DNA from: Diploscapter coronatus
Lineage: Eukaryota; Nematoda; Chromadorea; Rhabditida; Rhabditidae
Direction: 5' to 3'
Length of the DNA: 64,000 bases
Assembly: GCA_964036155.1 (NCBI GenBank)
Contig: OZ038423.1
Coordinates: forward strand, 79,499,249-79,563,248
Positions 13,601 to 25,634 of this stretch are shown here, in pieces (the stretch's first letter is position 1; every line of letters begins with the position of its first letter). The notes beneath the pieces are model-generated. The model saw nothing but the letters and a program-made list of their open reading frames with translations, did not search any database and was not told the DNA's origin. Position numbers and translations under genes: made by a program.

Positions 13601-16600
13601 TTTTAAACTTATAAGGCCCTTCCATTAGGTACGGAATGCGAATATCCTACTCCAAACGTTGGGACGTTTTCCATCGCAAATATCCCTTATGCGGTGAATT
13701 ATTCCAGTCAGCTTGCAATTACTATCTTTAATAATGGCGACAAGAGATGCTGACCGAATTTTTGCTTGAAAACGTTCCCAACGTCTGAGATTCTATTAAA
13801 ATTGTCGAAAGTATTGAAGCGTGTAACGATTCTTTTTTTCTCATCTAGAATTTTTGAATACTTATACGAAAATTTGTAGGCTATCCAAAGAAAATGTCCC
13901 CTGGGACTGACCCCTTGACGCATTTCGAGTTGGGTACGTCCTCCATGAAATGCCCTAGGTGCTTGTAAAACGAGGACGACGGTCGAGTCGTCGCCACTTT
14001 GCACGGAACGCAGTTGGTTTCTGGAAAAAACTGATAATTTTCCAGGTTTCAGAAGCTTCGAAATAGCCATTACAAACTGTAAATTATTCATTTTTTACTC
14101 CACTCGTTTTAGCCATATGATCATATCATGAATTTAAAAAATCACCATAATTCTATCCTACGATAACGTATACTGTAGAAAACTGATAGTTTTTTAATGG
14201 TAAGGTATAGTGTAATAAAAACCGCCCGGTATATCATGAAATTCTTACGATTCGTATTCGAAGAGCAGAATCTGCCTTGACTATCGACCATGCAGCAATC
14301 ACTGTCTGGTTCGAGCCATTCCAAGTAGTTGTCCATCCAGTTTAGCACCGTCCCATTCAGGTAGGTCCTGAACATTGGCAATTTTTCAACCTTCTTATAT
14401 TTTTACCTCCTTTTTTCTCTTCCCCTTGCTATTTTTCCGAAAATGGCTAACTTTTACAAAAGGGTAAGAGTAGCGCGCACAATAAGTAAAGTAACCAAAA
14501 ACTTACCTCTCCATATTCTTTGGTTCTGAGGCCTGTATCAAGTAGGCTCCAAGACTGTCTTCATTGCATCCGCCTATTGTGCAGAATTTGTTCTGAAGCG
14601 TATACTTATTCAATTTGCAAAAGCAAATACAATTCGCAAATCTATAGAAGACTTAAGTCAGATGATCGTGCGATCTACCATAGTCTATAATATTTCCTTC
14701 AATTTTGTACTTTCTCCAGCCTTGAATGTTCAAAAAGTGTTTTCAATTTGTGATAAGGTCAAAATGTAAATTTCGCTTCTGCGATCTACCCTCCCTATAT
14801 TTTTGAGTCTGACTCAAATGCTCCTACATTTGTAAAATTCATAAATATAAAAGAATACATTAATTAAAAATGTCATTTTTCAAGTACTCTACTTTCAAGT
14901 CTTCATTCAAGATGTGAATTTTGCAGAGAAAGATTATAGATATTCGTGTAACTAAATTTAACAAAAGATGAAAGGAATTAGAGGGGAATACTTTGAAACC
15001 TACATAAATCGTCGAATTGTGGTAGTGAAGATCAGCTACGACGACGAAGTACACTGGCGGGCCAACGTTCATGAATCGGTCCAGGTACTTGAAATGGAGC
15101 GCGAGGTAGGATTCCTCAAAATCAAAGCTTCAATTTAAAATTTATCATTTGATCGAATCTGGCTACGCTAGATACCAAAACGATAAATTCCGATTATAAA
15201 ACGTAGTTTTTCTTCTGAAACATAATATCATGGCATTTAGAAAAAAGAACATTGCTTTATATCTTATAGAAATTTCAAAACTTTAATTTTTACCTCCGCC
15301 ACAGCCATGGTTTGGTCGAATCCAACCCGTATCATGTTCATGACGACCAGTGAAAAGCATAGCCAGCATGCGAAGAAGAAAATCTGAAAGTTTTGACTTT
15401 AAAAGTCACCCTTTCAAAAAATTCTATATAATGTTCCCTTTTTCAAAATTTATTTGAAAAAATACCCCCTTCACAAGGTTCATAAAATGCACTCTTTTCT
15501 AAGAGAACTTTCAAAATTGCCTTTTTCAAGAACAAGTTTCAAAGTGCACTCTTCCAAAAACTTACAAAATGCGCCCATTTTCTTTCGAATTTCTTAAAAC
15601 CCACCACCCCGCAACGGACGTAGTTCTCCATTAATTTCGGAGCATAATATCTGTCGATGAGCATGTAGAAAAATCCCTCGGATTCAGGTCTTTCCGTTTC
15701 GCCCACGTAACAGCATATGATTTCAGCTCGACCGCTCTGCAATTTAAAAAATACGTCATTGGCTCAAAGTAGTACGGGGTTGTAAATATCTAGCTAGTTT
15801 TACGAAACTATAAGGTCTTTTATGGAAGTTAAAAGAATTTGTAAATCTCTTGCCAATTTCGTCTTGTTGATAATGCATAAAACTAGCTAAAAATATCATA
15901 AGAAAGTGCAAAACGTATCTTTTTACGAAAATAAACTAAAATAGAAAAAAAACAATTTACCGCTTCCCTCCGGACATCGAAAACGAATAGCGATAAGAAT
16001 ATGGTTGCCTGGAAAATGAAGTCGAAAGCTATCGCCAACGCTGCTAGAAGAGAGAAGCACCGCACTGCTGGCATAGGAGTGATGGCTCCTGAAGATTAAA
16101 CAAGAAATTGACAAAAAGTCCACTCTCTCAGAAAAAATTATTTTTCAATAAGAACTGTTCTCCAACCAGAACCAGACTTAAATCATTCTGCAAAAAATAC
16201 TATGTCATATTGAGAGAAAAAGAGCACGTTTTCTTTTTTCTTGAAAAGGTGCACTACTTTTTCTGCGAGTTGAGGTTTTGGAGAAGTCTGTCTCCAAAAC
16301 TTTTGGGAAAATAAAATCTGTCTTTTATTTTTTAAATCATATCTTAAAATGAGATGTACAAATGTTGGTATTTGGTGAAAATTTTTCAAGAACTTACCAA
16401 CGAAGAAGCAAAGACTTTCCGAAATCGCCGATAAGAGCATCGTCGGTAGAACTTTTCCGCAGGCCCGACCGATTTTGTGCTCCAGAGTTTCATTTGGAAT
16501 TAGGGTCAGTCTCTTAAAAGATCAAAAATTATTTGTGATACTTTTTAAAAAAAATTCCAACCTGATAAGAATGGACCACGATGAAAAGACGGTTGATTCC

Positions 16601-19600
16601 AACGCCCAAAACTACAAAAAATTGCACCACCAGAGCGCTCTTCGCGACTCGCAGTCCATAAAAAGAATACACTCCGACGGAGCTGCAAATAAACAAAATA
16701 AGCTTCAAGAATTTAGCTTTTAAATTAAGAATACTTTAGTTATTCTGTGCCCGGATCCACGACTCTCGGAACCCTTCTTATAGGAACATCCCAGCAGGAA
16801 GAAGGCTCCGGAGGTTCCGAGAGTCGTGGATTCGGGCACTGATTTAGTTAGAATATTTTTAGATCAAAACTAGCCAATTGCAATGCATTTTTTCCAAGTA
16901 CGTTTCAAAAATTTTCAGAATCTTCGATTTCTCAATGTTATGTTGTTGATTTAGTTTTGAAATACGATTCTACCTGAAGACAGATAGAGCGATTATGAGT
17001 ACGCCGGACAGGCCTAGGAGAATCCTGGAATGTATCAGCAGCGAGTTCAGGTCGTTCATCGTTACTGTATACTGACCGAGCGAAATGCACACGTACAGGA
17101 TCATGAAACAGGTGCTGAAATTTAATCTATCACTTACAGAAATTTTGCGAATTTAAATTAAACGGGAATAAAATGATCATCACTATCTTACAGAATTTTA
17201 TCTATCATATGAAGATAGCCTGATATTCGAAGAGAAATCGTTCAAGCCATTATTTTCATTATTCATCATTTTCAGGGAATAAGATCAATCTTGTTAATCT
17301 GAGATTACGGTATGAATTTTCCGCAGCGAACTACCTGATCAGTACGGTGTAAACGTCGGACATGGCTTCTTTATCTAGTTCATCCTCTATCGATCTCTCA
17401 GCCATGAATGAGACCTGGACGTTCTTCGCGTTGGGCTTGTAATCCTTTAGATGCTGGATAAATCTGAAAAATGTCTGCTATCAGTAAAATCACATTATTT
17501 TAATGGCCATAATTTGGAGTACTTATTTAAAATTCTGTATTTAATTTTTTCATACACACTAGAGAAAGTAGCCAAAAATATTTGCAACAAATTTGAATGT
17601 TCTTGAAAAATTTTTTTAATTGAAATAAAAACTTACGCTTTCTCCCAGTCCTTAGCCTTCTGAGCGAACTTGTTTGAGCCGGATACGGTAAACGTCAAGA
17701 CGATAGCCCTCGAATCCTTCACAGATTCGTTCCTGGAGCTCGCTCCCGCATAGACCAAATAGGGGAAAATCGGGCCACCATAAGAGCCGAGGCAGGATAG
17801 ACCCAGTGAGGTATCGATTGCGTAGGGATTACTGTAATTTACAAATTTGAATAAAGCTAGGAGTTTCAAATTAGCATTTTCTCAATAATTACTGCCATCT
17901 AAAATTTGAAAAAAAAATCAAATATCGTCTGGAGAAAAATAAAAATACGGATTAAGTTTTTCGAATTCTACCTCAAACACTCCTCCAGATGATCGATATA
18001 GTCGATAATCTTGGTCCTGTTTGCGGATCCCGTCGTTGGATCGTCAGCGAAATAGTCGAAGTCATCGTCTGTTGGGATGGCCGTCGTCGCCTGCTCCTCG
18101 ATGAACTTCAGAAACTTTTGACGGTCGTTCTGCAAAGTTTTTTTTTTAAAATAATTTATTAATTAACTATTAAAGTATCAATTTGAAATGGTATGTTTTA
18201 AAATTTCCAAAACTTCTGAGTCGTTCTGGAAAATTAAGAAAATTTAATTAAACTAGAAATTTTATATATGGTATGTTTCTAAGTTTTGGACGATTAGAGG
18301 TCAGTTTTAGATATAGCTTTTAGTCGATCAACAAACTAAAATATTTTCAAATTTCGCGAATTTTTGCAGTTTAAAAGTTATGTTTCAATATTTTGGAACT
18401 CTACAAGAATATTTTTTGGATATAATGCATTCTTCTGGCAAATGAATAGCAAAATCAATAGGATAAAAGCTCTAAACATAAAATTTCGTGGTGAATAAAC
18501 ATTAAAATAGATAGGTTTCAAGTTTTCACAACATTTTCAGTTATTCTTTTACATTATTACGCATGTCTCACATCTCACAGCATAAAACAAATATGAATGA
18601 AATCATCAAATTTGCCTGGAAATAGCTGGTCGGCGACATGATCATGCAGTCGTAGGTCATGCCCATCGGGCGGTGGCAGATCTGATCCAGCCAAATGTCG
18701 TTCATCTTCGACTCGGAGTTCGGCGCCGACAAATTAACGATACTATCCACCAGATTGAACGTCTAAAATATGCGGCAAAATTGCAAATTTCTAAAATCTA
18801 GACTCCACTCCCTTTTTCTATAAACTCACCAATATCTGAGAAAAATGTCTATTTTCAGCAAATTTAGGCCCCCTACCCACTTTTTAATCAAGTCTTTTTT
18901 TGTTGTAAAATCTACCTCAAGCATGAGCTCCTTGTCGAAAACCGGTCCGGGTAATCGTCGGCTCTCATTTCTTGGCGCTGTGGAGTAAATGATAACTTGC
19001 TCGACTCTATAGAAAGGCCTGAAATAACCATCTAATATCATTTTGAACAAATTATTTGAAGAGTTTCTGTTTCAAAGAAAACCGAATGAAAGTTTTTAAA
19101 GTAATTCATCCGCACCGTCGTAAACAAACAAAAATAAAAATGCGGAAAAAACCCACTCAAATGTGTTATCGAAGTACTGCTTTTCCGCGCGAGCTTTTGA
19201 ATTCGCGGATGACCACAAATCAACCGGATCTGAGATGAAATCCATGAAGATCAGCCCGCAACAGCACCTGGAAAACTCAAAGATAGGGAGATTAATGAAA
19301 TCTGGATATATGAAATTCTAGGGGATATGTTAAATCTTAGAGTATATGTCAAGTTCCTTACATTATTCCGATAAAGAGTCCGAACATCATCACGAGCAGG
19401 GGATGGCGGGCGACGAACTGAAAATTTTCAAAATAGTTAATTTCGATTTTTTTTGGAAAGAAAAATCTGGTCCTTAGGCCAACGTCGCAAATTGCAAAAC
19501 GGATATTATAAGCGAATTTTTTACTGATGCCCGGTATTTTGCGTTACAAAAGAGTCATGTTTTATCATCGAAGATAAAGCGATATAAATTTTACCTGAGC

Positions 19601-22600
19601 ATACATTCTGCAATTGATCTCGAGCTGGTTTTCGATCCAAGCCCCGGCCGATCGGAATCTCCCGATATTTTCCTCATCCACGGCCTGAAGTTCATCAATT
19701 TTCAAATAAGAGTGCTTTTTAACCAGCTAAACGGAGTAACGAAAAATGATAAGTTATATAGCAGTTTTTGGTCTATATCTTCCATGATTTGATGAAGTGC
19801 AGTTTATAAAAGTTGAATTAAAAATTTATCATCGTTGATTGGAGAGCAAGGTCGATATTCACATGCAACAGCAATTAGAAATCGAGTTTAGAGGAGCGAA
19901 ATAGTGAGTCATGTAGAAGAGAAACGAGACGAGCAGCGTGCAATTTTTGGATATCGACACGTTCTCTCCCAATCAATAATACCTCATATTCATTGGTCTC
20001 CTCCGACTCTGCATCGTCATTGTAAATCGTGACGACGACGATGCAGGAGACCACGCCGAGCAGCACGAAAATCGACAAGAACAGGAAAAGTCGGGCACAT
20101 CCGATCCCACCCACTTTGCACCAGTCCTGAATATTTGTATCTGTTAGCAATTTTAAAAATTCAACTTTTCAATTATGTTTCAAAGTTTCTTATATTTAGT
20201 CGTAATTAATCTATGTCAATGCTCAGTCGAGAGATTGAGGTAGGAAAAATGAGATTATGTTTGTATTATTTATGTTTCAAAATCTTCACATACCATCAGA
20301 GGAAATTACATTGCTATATGTTCAATTCTTCCATCTTTACATTTTATACAAAAATTACAGATATAATTACTTTTGGGTATGCTTAAAAATCATCCGCCAC
20401 TATCTTGATACTTTTCAATGCTCCCTCGAAGCATCTCTGGCAGAAATAAATTTTCTATAAATTTTAGAAATACCCTAAATCAGTGCATTTCGCAATGTTT
20501 GCTATTGGTCTGTGGACAGGGTTTTGGACCATCTTTACATTCTTCTCCCCACATTTTTACGCACTGCATAAGTTATGCCACCTTGCAAAAATACACAGCC
20601 AAATGTTTGAGTAAATATTTACACAAGACCGAAACTCCCCAACAGAATCTTATATCTAAGACTGTTTTCTTGCCTTATTCCACATCGTATAACAAACATT
20701 CTTTAAAAAATCCTATTTTGTTGATCTCTCGGTTCAAATTTTTGGAATGAGTCAGAAGTTTTTTCGGCAAACCAATTAAAATTTAAAGCGCAAAAAGTCA
20801 AGATCCCTTTCAAGCCGCGACGTTAGCAACGGAAATAAATATTGCGAAATTCTGTGTATCTAGCCTTTTTTCTGAAAATGAGATAGTCAATTTTAGCATG
20901 GGAAAAATAGAGAGAGAAAAGAGTCGGAGAAAGTGAGAGTTTAAATTTTCCCATGGAAAATCGAAGAGATAAAAAAGAATCAAATGTTTCCATTAGCGCA
21001 ACATTCATTTTAATGGCATGATCTTTCAAATTTCATAGATAGAAAATTTTGAAAATAATGCGTTTCAAAAATTCGCATCTAATCTGACAAACATGAAATT
21101 GGGCTATGATTAATTCCAGCTCCTGCTACATTTGTATAAAATTACTTTTAAAAATATAGGTAAAAAATGGAAATAAAAGAACTAAAAACCCTACCTGAGT
21201 AACAACTAATGCCGATTCGGTATTATTGAACAGGTCCAGAATCGGCGGGTACGAATTGCAGTGTCTTCTGAAATAAAAACAAAAAATCATCACTCTTTGA
21301 ATCTCAGTCTAAACTTTAAACTCTTAATATTTTGAAATAAATCAATTAAAAAAAGAAAAATTACCTTCCGCATTCCTTCATCCCTTTCCGGGGACTTAAA
21401 TGACACGGGGTTGGTTTGGCTGACATGAAAGAGGTCGAATTTGAGTCCTGTGAATTGTTTAAATTTAATTTCTAGAAATAATCTTAAAATAGCTTCTAAA
21501 GATTTTAAAAGTCATTTGGAAAATATAGGTTTCAAAATGTACGAATCCTAAAATGAAAAGCCGAATTCGACAGTATTACAACCAATCATTCAGTTAAATA
21601 ATAATCAAAGTAGAAAAACCCTCACATTTTCCTGAACGACTTTGAAGTCGATCGAGTATGGGATGTTGTAGAGTTTGCTCTCCGTGCCCATAAAGTGGAA
21701 CCATTTGTCCCTGAAAATAGCAAAATAAAACTTTGTTCTTCATTTTAAATTAAGATGCCAGCCTGAAAACCTCGAGCCCTCAAGCGATGCGAAATAGTGT
21801 AAGAAAAGAGTCGGTTTTCCCCACTATCCCTCGCCCTATTTCGCATGGCTTCAAGGCTCGAGGTTCCCAAATAGCCAATTAAAATACCTGGTGCATTGCT
21901 CTTCAGCCGATTTGAAAGTGCCGCACATCATACGGAGCACCAATGAAGATGAGCCCGTCGTTTTCACGTCTTTGCAGGAATCATACAGGACGTCGGCGAA
22001 CTTGTTGCCGACGTTGTACTCGGTTTTCTTGACATGCTTTCGACCGTCCGGCGAATTTTCTGTGGAAATTACCTGGAAAAATTGATTTTGTTCTTCTTTA
22101 ATGATATTTTTAGCATCTCTATTATTTTCAGATCTTCCCCAAAAATTTCGCAACCTTTCCAGAAAACTCTACTAGTAGTTTCAATGTTTTACATTTATCA
22201 GTCGACATTTTTATCTATGATTCGAAGTTTTCGATCGTTGTATCATTTTGTTTGTTGAAACTTATAACATCAGAAGAATAGTTTTGCGCGTAAAGATATG
22301 ATTCAGAATTTATAGTTAGCATTTCGAAACGCTTTGAATATGCCTGACGTTTTTAGGTTGTTATCTTTAACGTGAAAGAGCAAATTTTTTTACTTCTCAT
22401 AGAAAGGCATAATGCGACTATTCTTATCAAATAATCTGATCAGACCATAAAAGTCGCATAGTTAACATTTTGAATTATGCATTACGCGTTATCGTGACAA
22501 TGAATAATGGAATAAAAAGTTTAGAATGATTTTCTGCAGCGCTTTAAAAACTAATAAAATTTTGCGAGTTTCATCTCTTGGAACTTGAACTTTTAGCATT

Positions 22601-23845
22601 TATGTTTCGAAAAATACGCTGTTTCTTACAAAATAAACAGTAAATCGCTAGATAGATACAAAGTTCTTTAAAATATCTCATCCTTTACAGAAATAATATA
22701 AATCCTACAAAAACTTTTCGTTTTTCTTCACATAAAAGTAAAATATTTTTAAAAAAATTAAAAATTAGAAAATAATCTTACATTTACAAACTCTGCTTGC
22801 CTCGGTGAACACATGTACTCGCACCAGAGTTTCTGAAATCAAAATGTTTTTTTTTAAACTCGAAAAAGAAAGTCTGTCAAAAGTTTTCAGACCCCTAACA
22901 TTTTTAAATGCCCGTTAAATTTCTTCCGGGATAGTTTTATTTAAAGAAAGCTTCAACCAAGGGGTTTTCTTATAAGAAAAAATAAGAAATGCACCTGAAA
23001 ATTGTCGTTGCAGGAAGGACAAGTGCTCAAAATGGCTGCCGACTTTTTGAGTTGCTTCTCCAGCGCAACCACCTGCTGAGAGGTACAACACAATTCGGAA
23101 TTACCTAAAAATAGGTAAATTATTGATTTTTTTGTTAATTTAGGTTCATGAAAGCCCAAATGAGCATAAAAATGAGTAATTCTCATTGAGTTAAAATTGA
23201 GTTCGTTTTTTCTTGAAACATACGAGATAATCAAATTGAATTTTAGTGATCATCATAGAAAACTGTAAAGTTCATTATTTCGACAAGAATCCAAAATCGC
23301 TATTCATTTTTCTTTCCAGATAATAATCTCTTGAACCGTCAAATTTAAAGAAGAAAAATAAACTCACCATTTTCAAACAAATGCGGGCATAGGTTCCGGA
23401 GAATCTTTTCGGCGTCTTGTGCGGATGTCGCTGAAAATTGTTTAGCATAAGTTTCGAAGATTTTCAAAAGCCATCAATTAAAGAATTGTTTTGATTAGCG
23501 CTTAATAGTGTTCGATAAATCTATCTTTTCAAAAATTCTCAAGAATCTTAAACTTTTTTACTAATTAAAAAAGCCACCATTCGTGTTCCGTAATTGCCTG
23601 GGTTTGACAGGGCTTGTCTCGTGGGCGCAGGGCAACTCCCCTGTCTGGTTGTCCCACCGCAAGTGGCATACGTCCTGAAGAACACAATCAGACGAACAAC
23701 CCAGGATGTTCACAAATAGTAATAACGTCGTCGTCAAAGCGTGCAGTGATCTGGAACTTTTTATTATTATTAAAATATACTTTTCTTATTTTTTGAAGTA
23801 AGGCTTGAAAAATTACAATAACCGTGTGAAAACCAACCTATTCAT
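10646..23845 (-). CDS. NPC1: NPC1-type lysosomal cholesterol transporter (NCR family)
   Basis: Thirty-eight exons, about 1,400 aa (human 1278). Exon 1 is only ATGAATAG (23845-23838), then 23750-23578, 23430-23368, 23104-22995, 22842-22792, 22072-21888, 21710-21626, 21447-21365 and so on to 11654-11558, 11324-11175, 10997-10933 and 10768-10646. Order of parts: signal peptide ([20 protein letters not shown]); Cys-rich sterol-binding N-terminal domain ([30 protein letters not shown]); first TM ([19 protein letters not shown]); luminal loop with DPVDLWSS; sterol-sensing domain ([16 protein letters not shown] to VFDVRRE); Cys-rich luminal loop ([31 protein letters not shown]); C-terminal RND bundle with [17 protein letters not shown]. 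The SSD lacks the Asp-Asn pair usual at this site. The cytosolic tail is Ser/Arg-rich, about 110 residues, and ends LTPCSE without the human LLNF signal. Intron 15 has a GC donor (CAG|gcaaat). At least six introns carry palindromic repeats. I cannot decide between ncr-1 and ncr-2 orthology. Confidence 0.95.
12943..13043. mobile_element. Palindromic MITE, family B (NPC1-homologue intron)
   Basis: Left arm TGTCGCGATCAGGCGAAATA; the right arm ACTATTTTGTTATGACGCGA is its imperfect inverse. G-rich/C-rich centre. Confidence 0.55.
14651..14830. mobile_element. Inverted, end-truncated copy of family D element
   Basis: Highly similar to the reverse complement of 25440-25625, sharing runs such as TTCAAAAAGTGTTTTCAATT and GCGATCTACC. 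It lies in an NPC1-homologue intron between the exon ending near 15005 and the exon starting near 14592. Confidence 0.7.
16173..16290. mobile_element. Palindromic MITE, family A (NPC1-homologue intron)
   Basis: The right end TTTTGGAGAAGTCTG and core TTTTTCTGCGAGTTGAGG match the other family A copies; the left arm is more diverged. Confidence 0.55.
16747..16840. repeat. 94-bp palindrome in NPC1-homologue intron
   Basis: Near-perfect ~29-bp arms: GTGCCCGGATCCACGACTCT left and AGAGTCGTGGATTCGGGCAC right. Only one copy is seen in the window. Confidence 0.7.
19836..19992. mobile_element. Palindromic MITE, family F, abutting an exon of the NPC1 homologue
   Basis: Left end TTGATTGGAGAGCAAGGTCG, right end the inverse (CGACACGTTCTCTCCCAATC). 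The exon ending ...TNEYE is followed at once by its donor and then the repeat, so the repeat supplies almost the first half of this intron. Confidence 0.65.
21763..21871. mobile_element. Palindromic MITE, family B (NPC1-homologue intron 6)
   Basis: Arms AAACCTCGAGCCCTCAAGCG and CTTCAAGGCTCGAGGTT plus core ATGCGAAATAG / CTATTTCGCAT. It lies 17 bp from the exon ending at 21888. Confidence 0.65.
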
Positions 23846-24958
23846 AGTCCAGTGCCGTATCCGGGGCGAGTTTTTCATCGAGTATCGGCGAGTAATGAGC
23901 AGGGTCATTACATAGAGCAGGAAAATTTGGGAAAAATGCTAATTTCCCGTATTTTGCGAATTTTTGGTGTAGATCACCCGATAAATTTGAAATTTTAGAG
24001 AACCTTGAGCGTACTTCTAGCGAATAATAATAAACCACGCCAAATATCGTCGCCTTCGATAATTTCGATTGAAAATATAGATAAGTTTCGGAAAAATAAC
24101 AAATTATTGAATAACAAGTAAGGGAGGTGTTTAGAAAATATTTAGTAAGTTTATAATTAGCCCTCTTTGAAGATAATTAGCTATAATTAACTTGGTAGAT
24201 AGCGAGAATAATGAATAGCAGGGAGTAGCTTTGTTATAAGCCTAGTAACTGATATAGTTGAACATTTTATCAGTATTTCCCGCAAAGAGTCATCAAATTA
24301 TCAAGGCGGTTAGGGCCTGAAATGTCAATTTAAAACTCGAGAAAAGCGGTAAAAGTGAGGGTCATTTTCAATAGTAAAAAGATGAAAAATTGGAAATCTT
24401 TAGGAAAAAGAGTTACTCATCGAAAATTATCTAGCTCAAGTATTACTAATGAAAAATTGAATGAAATTTGTTGTGACTCAGAAAAATGCGAAGATTTAGT
24501 ACGATTTGTAAGGGGAAAAATGAATTTATTAAAAATGTTGTTGAAGAAAATTAGAGTGAACGCATAAGTGCATACATTTCCGAGAGAGGGAGGTATAGAG
24601 AGAAATAGAAAGAAAGAAAAAGAAGCAGAAAATATCTATCTTTCTCCGTCCGCTCCCTCCTTTTCATACGCTATTTCTCTGCTCTCCAACTTATGGAGGA
24701 CGCGTTTTTCCACGCCTCTGCAAGCAAATATTGCTGATTTTCTATGTCTTGACGAGAAATAGCAAATAGATTTGAGAGGAAAGAGAAATAGAAAGTGAAA
24801 AATATAGGAAAAGGAAAAAAAAACATTTTTCGAACCATTATGAATCAGATCTACTATCAAAAATTGTGGCTCTTTGATGATGTAAAATGACAAGTTTGTT
24901 TCTCTTTTTTCTCTCTACGCGTGTTTTATTTCTCTACACTCTCTCAATATTCCGTAGT

Positions 24959-25028
24959 CTATAAAAGGATAGAGACGCAAAGTAGTTGTCCGAATTTCTT
25001 CTAGGAACTTTCGGAAGTGGTGACGTCA
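24959..25028 (+). promoter_or_regulatory. Possible core promoter: TATAAAAGG plus heat-shock-like and CRE motifs
   Basis: CTATAAAAGG at 24959-24968 is followed by an imperfect alternating TTC/GAA run (about 25001-25016) and a perfect palindromic TGACGTCA at 25021-25028. No open frame begins downstream, so either this drives a noncoding RNA or the motifs are chance. Confidence 0.2.
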
Positions 25029-25431
25029 CGAAATATTCATGAGATGATGAAGAATAGAAAAGTAAAACGGCTGGAATTGAACTTTGAATTTTTAAAATTT
25101 TAAATCTCTTAAAGATGAACAGCTAAAAATGGATATTTTGAATCTAAAAGTGTGCGAAATAAGTGAGTGTTTTTGGCGTTGGAAATTCGAAAATTACAGG
25201 AGAAAAAATGAGTGAAAATCGGGAAAAATTAGGCCATCTATACGGAATAAAGTCCATAGTCTGTATTATGGAAATGTCATTTCGAGAAATGAATTTTAAA
25301 AATAGTCTCTAATTTAATTAGGGAGTTATTTAATTTCAAATTAAATTTAGGCTTAGGATATCTAACAAAGCACGCTGTCTACGAAACATTAACTTTATAG
25401 ATTTCAACATTTACTCGAGTCTTTGAAAAAT

Positions 25432-25634
25432 GCAGACCTAGGGAGCATTTGAGTCAGACTCAAAAAATATAGGGAGGGTAGATCGCAGAAGCGAAATTTA
25501 CATTTTGACTTTATCACAAATTGAAAACACTTTTTGAACATTCAGGGCTGGAGAAAGTACAAAGTTGTGAAGGAAATATTATAGATTATGGTAGATCGCA
25601 CGACCATCCTGACTTAAGTCCTCCCTAGGTCTGC
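25432..25634. mobile_element. 203-bp TIR element, family D (intact ends)
   Basis: The ends carry a perfect 14-bp inverted repeat, GCAGACCTAGGGAG. The body (about 180 bp) recurs in inverted orientation at about 14651-14830 inside an NPC1-homologue intron, where the terminal repeats are lost. There is no coding capacity, so it is a non-autonomous DNA element. Confidence 0.75.

Noticed and set aside
24355..24567. 70-codon lysine-rich open frame
   Set aside because: No splice context, no codon bias and no recognisable motif in AT-rich spacer; chance is sufficient.
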